In this document: piece after piece, positions 6,373 through 13,941 of the stretch
Layout: the number at the start of each line of letters is the position of its first letter
Position numbering within the stretch: position 1 is the stretch's first letter
NCBI GenBank assembly: GCA_051859825.1
Contig: JBHYFA010000071.1
Location: 1-13,941, forward strand
Length of the DNA stretch: 13,941 bases
Origin: CSBr16-58 sp051859825
Lineage (GTDB): Bacteria > Bacteroidota > Bacteroidia > Flavobacteriales > Schleiferiaceae
Direction: 5' to 3'
Position numbers and translations under genes: made by a program
Notes under the pieces: generated by a model
Told to the model about the DNA's origin: nothing
The model's input: the letters and a program-made list of their open reading frames with translations, nothing else
The model's database searches: none

Positions 6373-9300
6373 CTAAAAAAACGCCTTAATCTGAACCTGC
6401 CCGGTATGTATCGTATTCAAATCCTCGCTGGCGCGGGCTTCGTAGGTAAGATTGAGCTGGAGGCCGCTGCCGAGAGTGTGCTGTAAATTCACCGCCCAAA
6501 CGCCGTTGACTCCCGGCCGCAGTCCTTCTAGCATTTCGAAGGCAATGGGACTGTTGACGTTGCCCACGAAGTCATTGACGATGTAGTTGAAGCGCACGGT
6601 GATGGAGCTGCGACTAGCGACGTTGTAATTGCCTTCGATGCCGGCGTTGCGCTGTAAAACGGAAGTGGCAAATTCTTCGGGGGCGGTTTTGTTCTGCCAA
6701 ATAAACTCGCCCGTTACCCGCAAGGTAGTGGAAGGCTGATAGGTGACCTCCGGGGTAAATCCGTAAAAATCGTAAGAGAAATTGCGGGTTGCGAAGTTTT
6801 CGGAAGTATTGGTGCGCACACCGGAGTTGAGTCGAAAGCGGGTTAAAACCTGACTCGGAACGCGCATCCGAGCGTTTATCTGATGCTCAATGGTTTGGTT
6901 TTTTTCTACGCCAAAACTCAACAAGTTCCGACCCTGACTCTGCTGTAAGGTGTAATCTCCACCAAAGCGGGTTTCCGAACGATTGAAGAAAATACTGCCC
7001 CGGAAGTTGTCAACCATGGCAATGATCAAACTGTCTTCGCCCGGGTCACTGAAGGGATTGAGGCGGTTGCGATTACCGTCGATCAAACTCCGGCGATCGG
7101 TGGAAAATGTACCTTGGAGGGAAAACTTCGCGGCGACCTTTTTCCAGTTATCGGCATTGCCCCAAACGGAAATGGGGTTGAAAAGCACCATCTGACTGAG
7201 TTTATTGAGATTGGTGCGTACAAACTCGTTGGTGGGCGTAAACACCTTGATAAAGTTGGCCTCTCCTGCAAAACGTGCCGGCTCAAACTCGTCGAGCTCC
7301 TGCACTCCATTGTTGTTGTAGTCCACCCAAATATGCGTTCCTGTGCCGGGCGGAACTTCGATGAAACTGAATATTCTCCGCGGCTCCGAACCCGAACCAA
7401 CTTCGTAAAAGGTGGTGCTGGTGAGCATATTGCTAAACAAGCGCTGACTGTACTTCGCTCGCCCGGTGACGGTCTGCAACCACGGCGATTCTTCGGGCAA
7501 CCAAACTTTCAAGTGACGGTCGGTTACGGAAGCCTGCAAACGACCTCCACGACCAATCTCGGCTTCCCCCTTTAAGCCGTAGCCCAAAGCCAAGGCGTTA
7601 CGCTCCTGTACCCCCGACCGCGCAGTATCGTCGGTGCGACCGAAAACGAACAACTCCAAGAAATACCGCGAACTGTCACCCATGCGCACGTAGGCCTGAC
7701 CGTCGTAAAACGCATAGGATCCATCCATCATTACATCTTCGGCATCCCGACGGGCGTTGTATTCCACCTCACTGCGAAAGCCAATTCCGAAAGCATTGCT
7801 CAGTCCCAAATAAAGATCACTTTTTTGTCGGTAAAAGGAACTGCGACCAAAAAGATCATCACTCTCCAAGGCACTGGCTGCCATAATGATTTTAGAATTT
7901 TGATGCCGCAAATCACTCATGATATTGTGTCGTATTCCAGAAAAGGGGCCATTGGAGAAAAACTCCAGAGCATAGGCCACTGAACCGTACTCTTTTCGAC
8001 TCAAACGAAACTGCAAACTCCCCAGCAACTGATCGGCGGTATCAGAAAAAGTGGTGTTCCAATCGCGCTCAAATTCGATGTTACGCAAACGCTCTACCGT
8101 GGTAAACGAACCTTCCACAAATTCCATTTGGGCGGTGGTTTCGAGATTCCAAGCTTTGAGTTTACTGCGATTCTGATAGCCAAATTTCAAAGCCGTGCCA
8201 ATGTTACCCTCCGCGCCATCGGGTGCAAAACGGTTGAGATCATTGCGGGATGTGGCCAGCTCCAAAGCAATCTGATTATGCTCGTCCCAACGGTAATTTC
8301 CCCGTAAGGTTGCCACCTGCAATTGCTTGGGCGTGGTAAGTCGGGTGATAGGGGCAAAATCACCCTGCGACACGCCATTGATGGGTTCAACCCAGCGAAA
8401 TACCCTGCCGTTAGCCAAGGTTCGATCTACCACATAATCGCCATTATTGGGGCCAACCTGAGTGAATGTTACGGCAAAGAGTCGGTCATTGGGATTGGTG
8501 GAATACACAAAAACACTATCGAAGCCAAGGGTGTCTGTTAACCGGTAAAGCACTCTGTCGGGCGAAAATTCCACTTCTACAAAGGAAGGGAAAACCGCGT
8601 TTTCAATGTTCGGCCCGATTTCCGACATGGCCTGCTTTTGCGCATCGGTAAGGGTTTGAAAAAGCGACTGATTGGGCGAATCTTGCTCGCTAAACATGGT
8701 AAAAGACACATCCCACTTTTCACTCACCACCTCTGCACCTCCGTAAAAAACCGAACGGAGATAATTCTGCTCTACATACTGAAATTCAATGGCTATCCTG
8801 CGGTCTTTGGTAATGGGCTGCAAGGCGGTAAATCGCAGCTCGCCGGTGTTGTAGTCCATGATGTAATCGTTGTCCTCACCACGCTCCATCAACACCCCAT
8901 CGATATACACCCTCTCACTACCGGAAATGATGATGATAAAAAGTTCGTCGTCGTTACCGAAGAGCTTGTACGGACCTTGATTTCCTTCTTCAGCTTGGAA
9001 CGTATTGCGGGCAAATTTTCCCCGTGCCAATGCTCCATTCGCCTCGGCATTGACCACGGTGCCGTTTTCACCCAATGACTGGGAGGTTTTTAATCCCCCT
9101 CCGGAAATGCGTTTTGAGAAGCTTAGAAAATAGTCATCCGTATTATCGATGGTGTAATCACCGGCGGTTACCGTTCCGTAGCGATCATTCTCAATTTCAA
9201 TAAATACCCGGTCAAATTCGCGTACTTGCCTGCTGGCACCATCGCCCTGTACGGGTAGATTATTGTCGGTGATGGAAGCGCGAATCTGCGTTCCTTCGCC

Positions 9301-9828
9301 AATCTCTCCCGAAAGCTGCAAATCGAGGGTAGAACTCAAAACCGGATCCTGCGCATTACCCACACGCACACCCCGAGAAATTGATCCCGAGCGGGTGAGT
9401 CCTTCGAATGGCACCACATTGCTTTCCCCTACTCCTCCGGTGCGGTACATGGCACGATTGTCCATCACTCCCTCTTGGTACATTTCCATGGGTTTATTGC
9501 GAAAAGGTTCGGAAAAATTATAGGGCAAAACCAAATAATTTACCCGCACCGAATCCCCGACCTCCGACGAAACCCATAGCGCATTTTTCTCTAAATCAAA
9601 AAAATACCGCGCCGAATCCAGCGGATTGCCTTCCACGTCAAAAATCGAAAGATATTCAGGATGAACCGTCAAGGAATCCAACACCAAGGTATCGCCCAAA
9701 CCAACAATCCATCGTTCCCGCTCAGGCTGAAAAGTCTGCTGTTGACCACGCAACAGCATTGCAGTAAAACCCAGCAGAAACAAAATTCCGTAACGCAATT
9801 GTTTTGTTTTGAAATGGCAAATGTACAT
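6373..9828 (-). CDS. Large outer-membrane beta-barrel protein (Bacteroidota family)
   Basis: A 1151-aa protein with signal peptide (MYICHFKTKQLRYGILFLLGF..., cleavage near Gly28-Gln29). The start at 9826-9828 is the only ATG ahead of the hydrophobic stretch. A beta-rich N-terminal region is followed at 147-245 by a segment I associate with a family of 1100-1200-aa Bacteroidota outer-membrane proteins: GSISRGVRVGN, LDLQLSGEIGEGTQIRA, ITDNNLPVQGDG, VREFDRVFIEIEN and TAGDYTI. The rest alternates strands with aromatic girdles (about 355-1151) and ends GQVQIKAFF, a terminal Phe typical of barrels. At 836-847 DYNNNGVQELDE resembles a calcium-binding DxNxNG loop, in a conserved-looking stretch (HIWVDYNNNG...VFTPTNEFV). 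I know no established function; transport or a surface scaffold is possible. Transcribed alone on this strand. A weak promoter candidate (TACTTTTTG, minus strand of 9886-9894, with TTG 20 bp upstream) deviates by one base in spacing. A palindrome abuts the start codon. Confidence 0.88.
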   Translation of the reverse strand: MYICHFKTKQLRYGILFLLGFTAMLLRGQQQTFQPERERWIVGLGDTLVLDSLTVHPEYLSIFDVEGNPLDSARYFFDLEKNALWVSSEVGDSVRVNYLVLPYNFSEPFRNKPMEMYQEGVMDNRAMYRTGGVGESNVVPFEGLTRSGSISRGVRVGNAQDPVLSSTLDLQLSGEIGEGTQIRASITDNNLPVQGDGASRQVREFDRVFIEIENDRYGTVTAGDYTIDNTDDYFLSFSKRISGGGLKTSQSLGENGTVVNAEANGALARGKFARNTFQAEEGNQGPYKLFGNDDELFIIIISGSERVYIDGVLMERGEDNDYIMDYNTGELRFTALQPITKDRRIAIEFQYVEQNYLRSVFYGGAEVVSEKWDVSFTMFSEQDSPNQSLFQTLTDAQKQAMSEIGPNIENAVFPSFVEVEFSPDRVLYRLTDTLGFDSVFVYSTNPNDRLFAVTFTQVGPNNGDYVVDRTLANGRVFRWVEPINGVSQGDFAPITRLTTPKQLQVATLRGNYRWDEHNQIALELATSRNDLNRFAPDGAEGNIGTALKFGYQNRSKLKAWNLETTAQMEFVEGSFTTVERLRNIEFERDWNTTFSDTADQLLGSLQFRLSRKEYGSVAYALEFFSNGPFSGIRHNIMSDLRHQNSKIIMAASALESDDLFGRSSFYRQKSDLYLGLSNAFGIGFRSEVEYNARRDAEDVMMDGSYAFYDGQAYVRMGDSSRYFLELFVFGRTDDTARSGVQERNALALGYGLKGEAEIGRGGRLQASVTDRHLKVWLPEESPWLQTVTGRAKYSQRLFSNMLTSTTFYEVGSGSEPRRIFSFIEVPPGTGTHIWVDYNNNGVQELDEFEPARFAGEANFIKVFTPTNEFVRTNLNKLSQMVLFNPISVWGNADNWKKVAAKFSLQGTFSTDRRSLIDGNRNRLNPFSDPGEDSLIIAMVDNFRGSIFFNRSETRFGGDYTLQQSQGRNLLSFGVEKNQTIEHQINARMRVPSQVLTRFRLNSGVRTNTSENFATRNFSYDFYGFTPEVTYQPSTTLRVTGEFIWQNKTAPEEFATSVLQRNAGIEGNYNVASRSSITVRFNYIVNDFVGNVNSPIAFEMLEGLRPGVNGVWAVNLQHTLGSGLQLNLTYEARASEDLNTIHTGQVQIKAFF

Positions 9829-9870
9829 CGCGATGAATCGCGGTGTTGCCGTACAGTATCGCGATATGTA
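9824..9870 (-). promoter_or_regulatory. Possible leader hairpin covering the barrel-gene start codon
   Basis: In the mRNA sense (minus strand) the arm TACATATCGCGAT (9870-9858) can pair with ATCGCGATGTA (9834-9824), leaving a 2-base bulge and a 23-base loop. The second arm contains the ATG start codon (9828-9826). A competing short hairpin, CGCGAT-TC-ATCGCG (9842-9829), ends exactly before the ATG. Either fold could limit ribosome access. Seen by eye only; no folding energy was calculated. Confidence 0.35.
9829..9850. repeat. 22-bp palindrome-containing repeat, left copy
   Basis: CGCGATGAATCGCG (perfect 6-bp arms around GA) followed by GTGTTGCC. It agrees at 19 of 22 positions with the unit at 13845-13866 on the other side of the three-gene plus-strand block. 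Lies directly against the start codon of the barrel gene, within the 126-bp divergent region 9829-9954. Confidence 0.7.
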
Positions 9871-9929
9871 AACGCATTACAAAAACAAAAAGTATTGATA
9901 AGAAAACATTCCCCAATTGATTGTTGCCA

Positions 9930-9937
9930 TATATTTG
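9930..9937 (+). promoter_or_regulatory. Candidate -7 promoter element of the EEP-gene operon
   Basis: TATATTTG matches TAnnTTTG exactly and lies 17 bp before the ATG at 9955, predicting a leader of about 12 bases. No convincing -33 TTTG is seen at 17-23 bp upstream. It overlaps TTGCCATATATT (9924-9935), a 12-mer that recurs at 13909-13920 near the right edge, where it may precede another gene. Confidence 0.5.
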
Positions 9938-9954
9938 TGCCTTAATTCATTTGT

Positions 9955-11313
9955 ATGCGTTTGATATCGTTTGTTTTTGTGTTTTTGTCGCTGATTGTCA
10001 ATGCGCAAGAAATAGAATTTGTAAGTTGGAATGCCCTCAATTATTCGGTAAATACCGGCCCACAGCGCTCCGCAGAATTTCGACATGTACTAACGGAAAT
10101 GCATCCCGATATTTTGGTCTTGCAAGAGGTCACCAATCAAGCGGCGGCAACCTTGTTTTTAAACGATGTTTTAAATTCTGATAGTACTACTTTTTCCATG
10201 GCGCCGTACATCGATGCGTCTTCATTAGACAACGTGGCTTACTACAAAACCAGTTCATTTACCGCCGGCCCCACGGTTGTATATCCCACAGCTCTACGTC
10301 CGATATACCGTTTTTCGCTTTTGCCCAACGGAAGTTTTGATACCCTCTACGTGTTTTCTGTTCATCTGAAAGCCGGCAGCAGCTCGTCCGACCGAGCCCA
10401 GCGCGACGCAGAATTAGACACCTTAAGAAAATACACTAACGCCCTACCCTTCGGAAGCTACTTTCTCGCTTGCGGCGATTTTAACCTCAAATCAGAAACC
10501 GACGGCAGCGGCTACCAAATGATTACCACCCCAAACACCACCGACGATGGGGCGCTCTACGAATTTATTACCTGGACGGGGAGTTGGTCGCTGCCCAGCA
10601 ATGCTATTCTCCACACTCAATCCCCACGAACTACCGCCTCCAATAGCACCATTCCCTACGGAACCATCGGGGGTGCGGCTGGTGGTATGGACGATCGCTT
10701 TGATTTGATTTTGGGCAGTCGGGCGGTTTATCAAACCGGCGGCATCGACTATGTACCGGGGAGTTATGAGGCTTTTGGCAATGCCGGTCTGCACTATAAC
10801 GTAGCCTTGATTGATCCGCCGGCACACCCCACTCTTCCGGCCTCCATCATCAGCGCGGTTCACAACCTTTCTGACCACCTTCCCGTGCGTGCTCGATTTA
10901 GCCTTTCCAATGAACCCCAACTTCTGGTTGGCCCTGCGGAAGAATTTAGTCCGGCGAGCATCAACGAACACGAAAATATCTTCCTTCGTCACGCCAAAGC
11001 CGAGGCTTTTCAAGCGCCTATGATGATCGACGAAGTAAGCGTATTTTTTGAATCCGGATTATCGTCTTCGGATATTTTGGAAGTCTCACTCCTAGTTTCG
11101 CAGGATTCGACTCTTTCATCCAACCCCGTTCTTTTGCAAACACTTTCCAGTGTGAATCCGAATACCACACTGAATTTCTCCGGCTTAAGCTTCGTACTTA
11201 GCCCCAATCAGCCGAGGTATTTTTACGTACAAGTGAGACTCGCTCCCGGTGCCAATGCCAATCAAAACGTATCGGCTGGCCCCATTCAATTCACCAGTTC
11301 GCAAATGCCTTAA
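9955..11313 (+). CDS. Secreted endonuclease/exonuclease/phosphatase (EEP, DNase I-fold) family protein
   Basis: A 452-aa protein with signal peptide MRLISFVFVFLSLIVNA (cleavage before Gln18). Residues 20-317 form a DNase I-like metal-dependent phosphoesterase domain with the expected motif series: SWNALNY (Asn26), LVLQEV (metal-binding Glu58), FSVHLKAG (catalytic His137), GDFN (Asp175, Asn177), DDRFDLIL (246-253) and SDHLPV (Asp307, His308). All key residues are present, so it should be active, probably on nucleic acid or another phosphodiester outside the cytoplasm; the substrate cannot be read from sequence. Residues 322-446 form a beta-sandwich resembling residues 196-315 of the next gene product. 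The protein ends just after this module and has no T9SS CTD of its own. First gene of a likely operon; 12 bp separate it from the next gene. No Shine-Dalgarno sequence. Confidence 0.9.
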   Translation: MRLISFVFVFLSLIVNAQEIEFVSWNALNYSVNTGPQRSAEFRHVLTEMHPDILVLQEVTNQAAATLFLNDVLNSDSTTFSMAPYIDASSLDNVAYYKTSSFTAGPTVVYPTALRPIYRFSLLPNGSFDTLYVFSVHLKAGSSSSDRAQRDAELDTLRKYTNALPFGSYFLACGDFNLKSETDGSGYQMITTPNTTDDGALYEFITWTGSWSLPSNAILHTQSPRTTASNSTIPYGTIGGAAGGMDDRFDLILGSRAVYQTGGIDYVPGSYEAFGNAGLHYNVALIDPPAHPTLPASIISAVHNLSDHLPVRARFSLSNEPQLLVGPAEEFSPASINEHENIFLRHAKAEAFQAPMMIDEVSVFFESGLSSSDILEVSLLVSQDSTLSSNPVLLQTLSSVNPNTTLNFSGLSFVLSPNQPRYFYVQVRLAPGANANQNVSAGPIQFTSSQMP

Positions 11314-11325
11314 TCCATTTTAATC

Positions 11326-12603
11326 ATGCAAAAGTTACTTACCGGATGGGTATTTCTCGTGTTTACCGGACTGCAAGCTCAAATCCCCGTTCTTTCACAA
11401 TTTGGCTCTGCCTACCAACAAGACTTCTCCGGATTCCAATCGGCGGCTAGCATACCCAACGGTTGGAGCAGCACTTTATCTACCTACGGCGGCGACTGGG
11501 GCACGGGGAGCACGGGCGGATTACGCGGAAACGCTTCGGTATTTGGTTTTCAGCACACCGCAGCCACGGGAAGAATTACCCAAAAATTGGAAATACTCAA
11601 CGGCACCGGTCAAATCATCAGCGCACTAGAAATCAGCTATGTTGGGAAGGCCGAACGTCTCACACTCGTGCGCTATCCCGAGTACGAGGTCTTCGTGCAA
11701 GGCAACCGAGTAATCGCCCTAGACTACTCCACCCAAAACAACAATCCCGACACCCTCAGTGCCATTATAACCGGACTTAGCATTCCACCGGGTGACACCA
11801 TCATCATCGAATGGATCAGCGAACGCGGAGGAGGCACGGGCGCCAGCAGACAAATCGGCTTGACCAATGTTTCGGTACAGGCAGAGGTTTTTGGCACTTT
11901 AGTCAGCACCGACCTAAAGAGTCGAATGGGCAGCAGGAGTTTGATCAGTGGTCAGAATTCAGGACTGGTGCAAATCAGCCAAATGGAACTCAACCGCAAT
12001 CTTGCCAACATCCAGTCCGTCGAATACCCCATTCAGGGAAATTTCACATCCGCAGACATTTCTCGTTTCATACTAAAATGGAGCACCGATGCCAATCCAC
12101 AAAACGCCACAATTCTAGATAGCGGCAGTGTTTCCGGAGGCAATCTCACATTCAACAACCTCAACATTCAACCTCCGCTAAATCAGATTGCCTACTTGTT
12201 TTTGGAAGCACGTCCCGGAGCGAGCGTTTCCGGCGGCAATCGGTTTTTGCTTGTGGGCACGCCCCAAATAGCCACCGACAGCGGAACGGTAATTACCCGA
12301 AATCACGCAACGGACAGCATTTACCTGCGGAATTTATTTACCGAGAAATTCGACGAGGAAAAAATGAGGGTTTACATTTATGAAAATGAGGCTCATATTC
12401 AGAGCGATAAGGCTATGCAAAATTTCCAATGGCAGGTATTTGACGATAACGGAAAAATTATAGATCAAGGAAAAATCCCGAACACTACTACGGGTGGAAG
12501 CATTAGTATAAGTATGCGTCTTAAAAGCAGCGGGCATTATACCTTTGTTGCGTTTAACGAAAAACAAAAGACGTCCAAACGATTCATTTACATTTCTAAA
12601 TAA
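11326..12603 (+). CDS. Secreted beta-sandwich protein with T9SS type A CTD-like C-terminus
   Basis: A 425-aa protein with signal peptide MQKLLTGWVFLVFTGLQAQ. Residues 28-188 look like an extracellular jelly-roll domain (YQQDFSGF, IPNGWSS, DWGTGSTGG, IIIEWISERGGG, IGLTNVSVQA) of the type found in multidomain secreted Bacteroidota proteins. Residues 196-315 resemble the C-terminal module of the preceding EEP protein (shared pattern SADI..F.L..S.D, L.F..L, N..Y.F, PGA, PQI). Residues 345-425 fit a T9SS sorting domain: VFDDNGKIIDQG, GSISISMRLKSSGHYTFVAF and a final TSKRFIYISK, although the usual YPNP at the domain start is absent. If correct, the protein crosses the outer membrane by type IX secretion. 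No catalytic motif is seen. Gaps are 12 bp to the EEP gene and 8 bp to kbl, so translation is probably coupled. Confidence 0.82.
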   Translation: MQKLLTGWVFLVFTGLQAQIPVLSQFGSAYQQDFSGFQSAASIPNGWSSTLSTYGGDWGTGSTGGLRGNASVFGFQHTAATGRITQKLEILNGTGQIISALEISYVGKAERLTLVRYPEYEVFVQGNRVIALDYSTQNNNPDTLSAIITGLSIPPGDTIIIEWISERGGGTGASRQIGLTNVSVQAEVFGTLVSTDLKSRMGSRSLISGQNSGLVQISQMELNRNLANIQSVEYPIQGNFTSADISRFILKWSTDANPQNATILDSGSVSGGNLTFNNLNIQPPLNQIAYLFLEARPGASVSGGNRFLLVGTPQIATDSGTVITRNHATDSIYLRNLFTEKFDEEKMRVYIYENEAHIQSDKAMQNFQWQVFDDNGKIIDQGKIPNTTTGGSISISMRLKSSGHYTFVAFNEKQKTSKRFIYISK

Positions 12604-12611
12604 AAAACACG

Positions 12612-13799
12612 ATGTACGGTAAAATTCAAGAATACCTCCAGGAAGAACTCAAAGCCATTGAAAGCGCAGGTCTTTACAAGCGCGAACGTATAATCGAAGG
12701 TCCGCAAGGTGCCGAAATTTTGGTCAACGGAAAAAAGGTGCTAAACTTTTGTTCCAACAACTACCTCGGTTTATCGTCGCACCCCAAAGTAATTCAGGCC
12801 GCCAAAGACGCACTAGATACCCACGGCTTCGGAATGAGCAGTGTGCGTTTCATTTGCGGAACGCAAGACATCCACAAAACCTTGGAGAAGAAAATTGCCG
12901 ATTTTCATCAAACCGAAGACACCATCCTTTACGCCGCCGCTTTTGATGCCAACGGTGGAGTATTCGAACCCCTACTAGGCCCGGAAGACGCCATTATTTC
13001 GGACTCGCTCAACCACGCTTCCATCATCGACGGGGTAAGACTCTGCAAGGCGCAACGCTATCGTTATGCCAATAACAACATGGAGGAGTTGGAAGAAAAA
13101 TTAAAAGAGGCCTCCGACAAGGCTCGTTTCAAAATCATCGTGACCGACGGGGTGTTTTCCATGGACGGCTACGTTGCTCCTTTGGATAAAATTGTGAATT
13201 TGGCCAAAAAATACGATGCCATGGTGATGGTGGACGAGTGTCACGCATCCGGCTTTATTGGCAAAACCGGTCGTGGCTCGATTGAACTTCGTGGTGTAAT
13301 GGGCGAGGTGGACATCATCACCGGCACTTTAGGTAAGGCATTAGGCGGTGCAATGGGAGGGTTTACCACCGGAAAAAAGGAAATCATCGACATGCTACGT
13401 CAGCGCTCTCGTCCGTATTTATTCAGTAATTCACTGGCTCCATCCATCGTGGGGGCCTCTATCGCCGTTTTTGATTTGCTGAGCGAAACCACCGAATTAC
13501 GCGACAAATTGGAAGAAAACACCAAGTATTTCAAAGCCGGAATCAAGGCGGCAGGTTTCGACATTAAGGACGGCGAATCCGCGATTGTTCCCGTGATGTT
13601 GTACGACGCTGCGCTTTCGCAAAAATTTGCCGATGCCCTCTTGGAAGAAGGCATTTATGTAATTGGGTTCTTCTATCCGGTTGTTCCTAAAGGCGAAGCC
13701 CGCATTCGTGTACAATTGTCTGCCGCGCATGAGAAGGCGCATTTGGATGCTGCGATTGCAGCCTTTGAGAAAGTGGGGAGGAATTTGGGGGTTTTATAG
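12612..13799 (+). CDS. kbl: Glycine C-acetyltransferase (2-amino-3-ketobutyrate CoA ligase)
   Basis: A 395-aa cytoplasmic PLP enzyme of the alpha-oxoamine synthase family that interconverts 2-amino-3-oxobutanoate plus CoA with glycine plus acetyl-CoA, the second step of threonine breakdown after threonine dehydrogenase. Visible signatures are CSNNYLGL (47-54), SVRFICGTQDIHK (77-89), LNHASIIDG (133-141), VDECHASGFIG (Asp208 and His211 contact the cofactor) and TGTLGKALGGAMGG with PLP Lys242. The C-terminus (AIVPVML, EGIYVIGFFYPVVPKGEARIRVQLSAAH) follows E. coli Kbl closely, and length matches its 398 residues. This wording favours Kbl over relatives such as BioF, HemA or serine palmitoyltransferase. 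It lies 8 bp after a secreted-protein gene with no link in function; no threonine dehydrogenase gene is in the window. Confidence 0.94.
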   Translation: MYGKIQEYLQEELKAIESAGLYKRERIIEGPQGAEILVNGKKVLNFCSNNYLGLSSHPKVIQAAKDALDTHGFGMSSVRFICGTQDIHKTLEKKIADFHQTEDTILYAAAFDANGGVFEPLLGPEDAIISDSLNHASIIDGVRLCKAQRYRYANNNMEELEEKLKEASDKARFKIIVTDGVFSMDGYVAPLDKIVNLAKKYDAMVMVDECHASGFIGKTGRGSIELRGVMGEVDIITGTLGKALGGAMGGFTTGKKEIIDMLRQRSRPYLFSNSLAPSIVGASIAVFDLLSETTELRDKLEENTKYFKAGIKAAGFDIKDGESAIVPVMLYDAALSQKFADALLEEGIYVIGFFYPVVPKGEARIRVQLSAAHEKAHLDAAIAAFEKVGRNLGVL

Positions 13800-13800
13800 G

Positions 13801-13866
13801 CGCGGTGAATCTTTAGGAAAAACGCGATGAATCGCTGAGAGCAACGCGATGAATCGCGTTTGTGCC
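13801..13866. repeat. Three 22-bp tandem repeats with palindromic core
   Basis: Units start at 13801 (CGCGGTGAATC, degenerate), 13823 and 13845 (both CGCGATGAATCGC), exactly 22 bp apart, just after the kbl stop. The last unit lies in a perfect inverted repeat, AACGCGATGAATCGCGTT (13843-13860), which as RNA gives a 7-bp stem with a UGAA loop. It could stop or stabilise the kbl transcript, but no U-tract follows, so I do not call it an intrinsic terminator. The remaining bases to 13941 hold TTGCCATATATT (13909-13920) and no recognisable gene. Confidence 0.75.
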
Positions 13867-13941
13867 GCGTTTAGTTGGATTTTACAGCATATTGCCACAC
13901 ACAAAAAATTGCCATATATTGCGGAGGAATTAGCAGTGCAT

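Noticed and set aside
7114..7575. 153-codon plus-strand frame inside the barrel gene
   Set aside because: It is antisense to a well-supported long coding region and shows no recognisable motif.
10492..11013. 173-codon minus-strand frame inside the EEP gene
   Set aside because: It is an antisense shadow of a gene with intact catalytic motifs and has no domain of its own.
12612..13799. Serine palmitoyltransferase or BioF as identity of the PLP enzyme
   Set aside because: The IVPVML and GFFYPVVPKGEARIR stretches and the length match Kbl, and no biotin or sphingolipid genes are nearby.
13843..13866. Intrinsic terminator after kbl
   Set aside because: The stem is good, but only two or three U residues follow and the element also occurs next to the start codon of the barrel gene, so it fits a dispersed repeat better.

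Overview
The window looks like a chromosomal stretch of a Bacteroidota (Flavobacteriia- or Cytophagia-like) bacterium, probably from a draft or metagenome assembly because it contains a run of exactly 100 N. The evidence for the phylum is a FISUMP (Fibrobacter succinogenes major paralogous) domain on a lipoprotein with a K-(D/E)2 surface-export motif, a PEGA-repeat outer-membrane protein, a giant outer-membrane beta-barrel of a Bacteroidota-type family, a type IX secretion-like C-terminal domain, TAnnTTTG -7 promoter elements, and a lack of convincing Shine-Dalgarno sites.

Left block (1-3975, all minus strand, transcribed right to left): a 591-aa secreted PEGA-repeat protein with a barrel-like C-terminus, then a 459-aa lipoprotein with two beta modules and a FISUMP domain, then a paralogous lipoprotein that runs off the left edge. 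The gaps are 66 and 46 bp, so they probably form one operon. They look like a small cell-envelope and surface-display set of unknown function.

Central non-coding block (3976-5148): dominated from 4093 to 4963 by about 13 degenerate units of 62-72 bp, interrupted by the N gap. Each unit is itself an imperfect palindrome built from three CTGCG half-sites and three CGCTGAT half-sites with mirrored 10/9 and 9/10 bp spacing. The stop-free frames across it on the minus strand are artefacts. Right of the array is a Bacteroidota-type promoter overlapped by a 15-bp palindrome (TGCAA-N5-TTGCA), a candidate zinc-regulator operator.

Middle block: a CobW/COG0523 GTPase closely resembling the zinc metallochaperone ZagA/YciC (5149-6366, plus), convergent with a 1151-aa outer-membrane beta-barrel protein (6373-9828, minus); their stop codons are only 6 bp apart.

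Right block (9955-13799, plus): a secreted endonuclease/exonuclease/phosphatase-fold protein, a secreted protein ending in a T9SS CTD-like domain, and glycine C-acetyltransferase (kbl), with gaps of 12 and 8 bp. The first two share a beta-sandwich module and look like two halves of one larger secreted enzyme. A 22-bp palindrome-containing repeat occurs at both ends of this block: once at 9829, touching the start codon of the barrel gene, and three times in tandem at 13801-13866.
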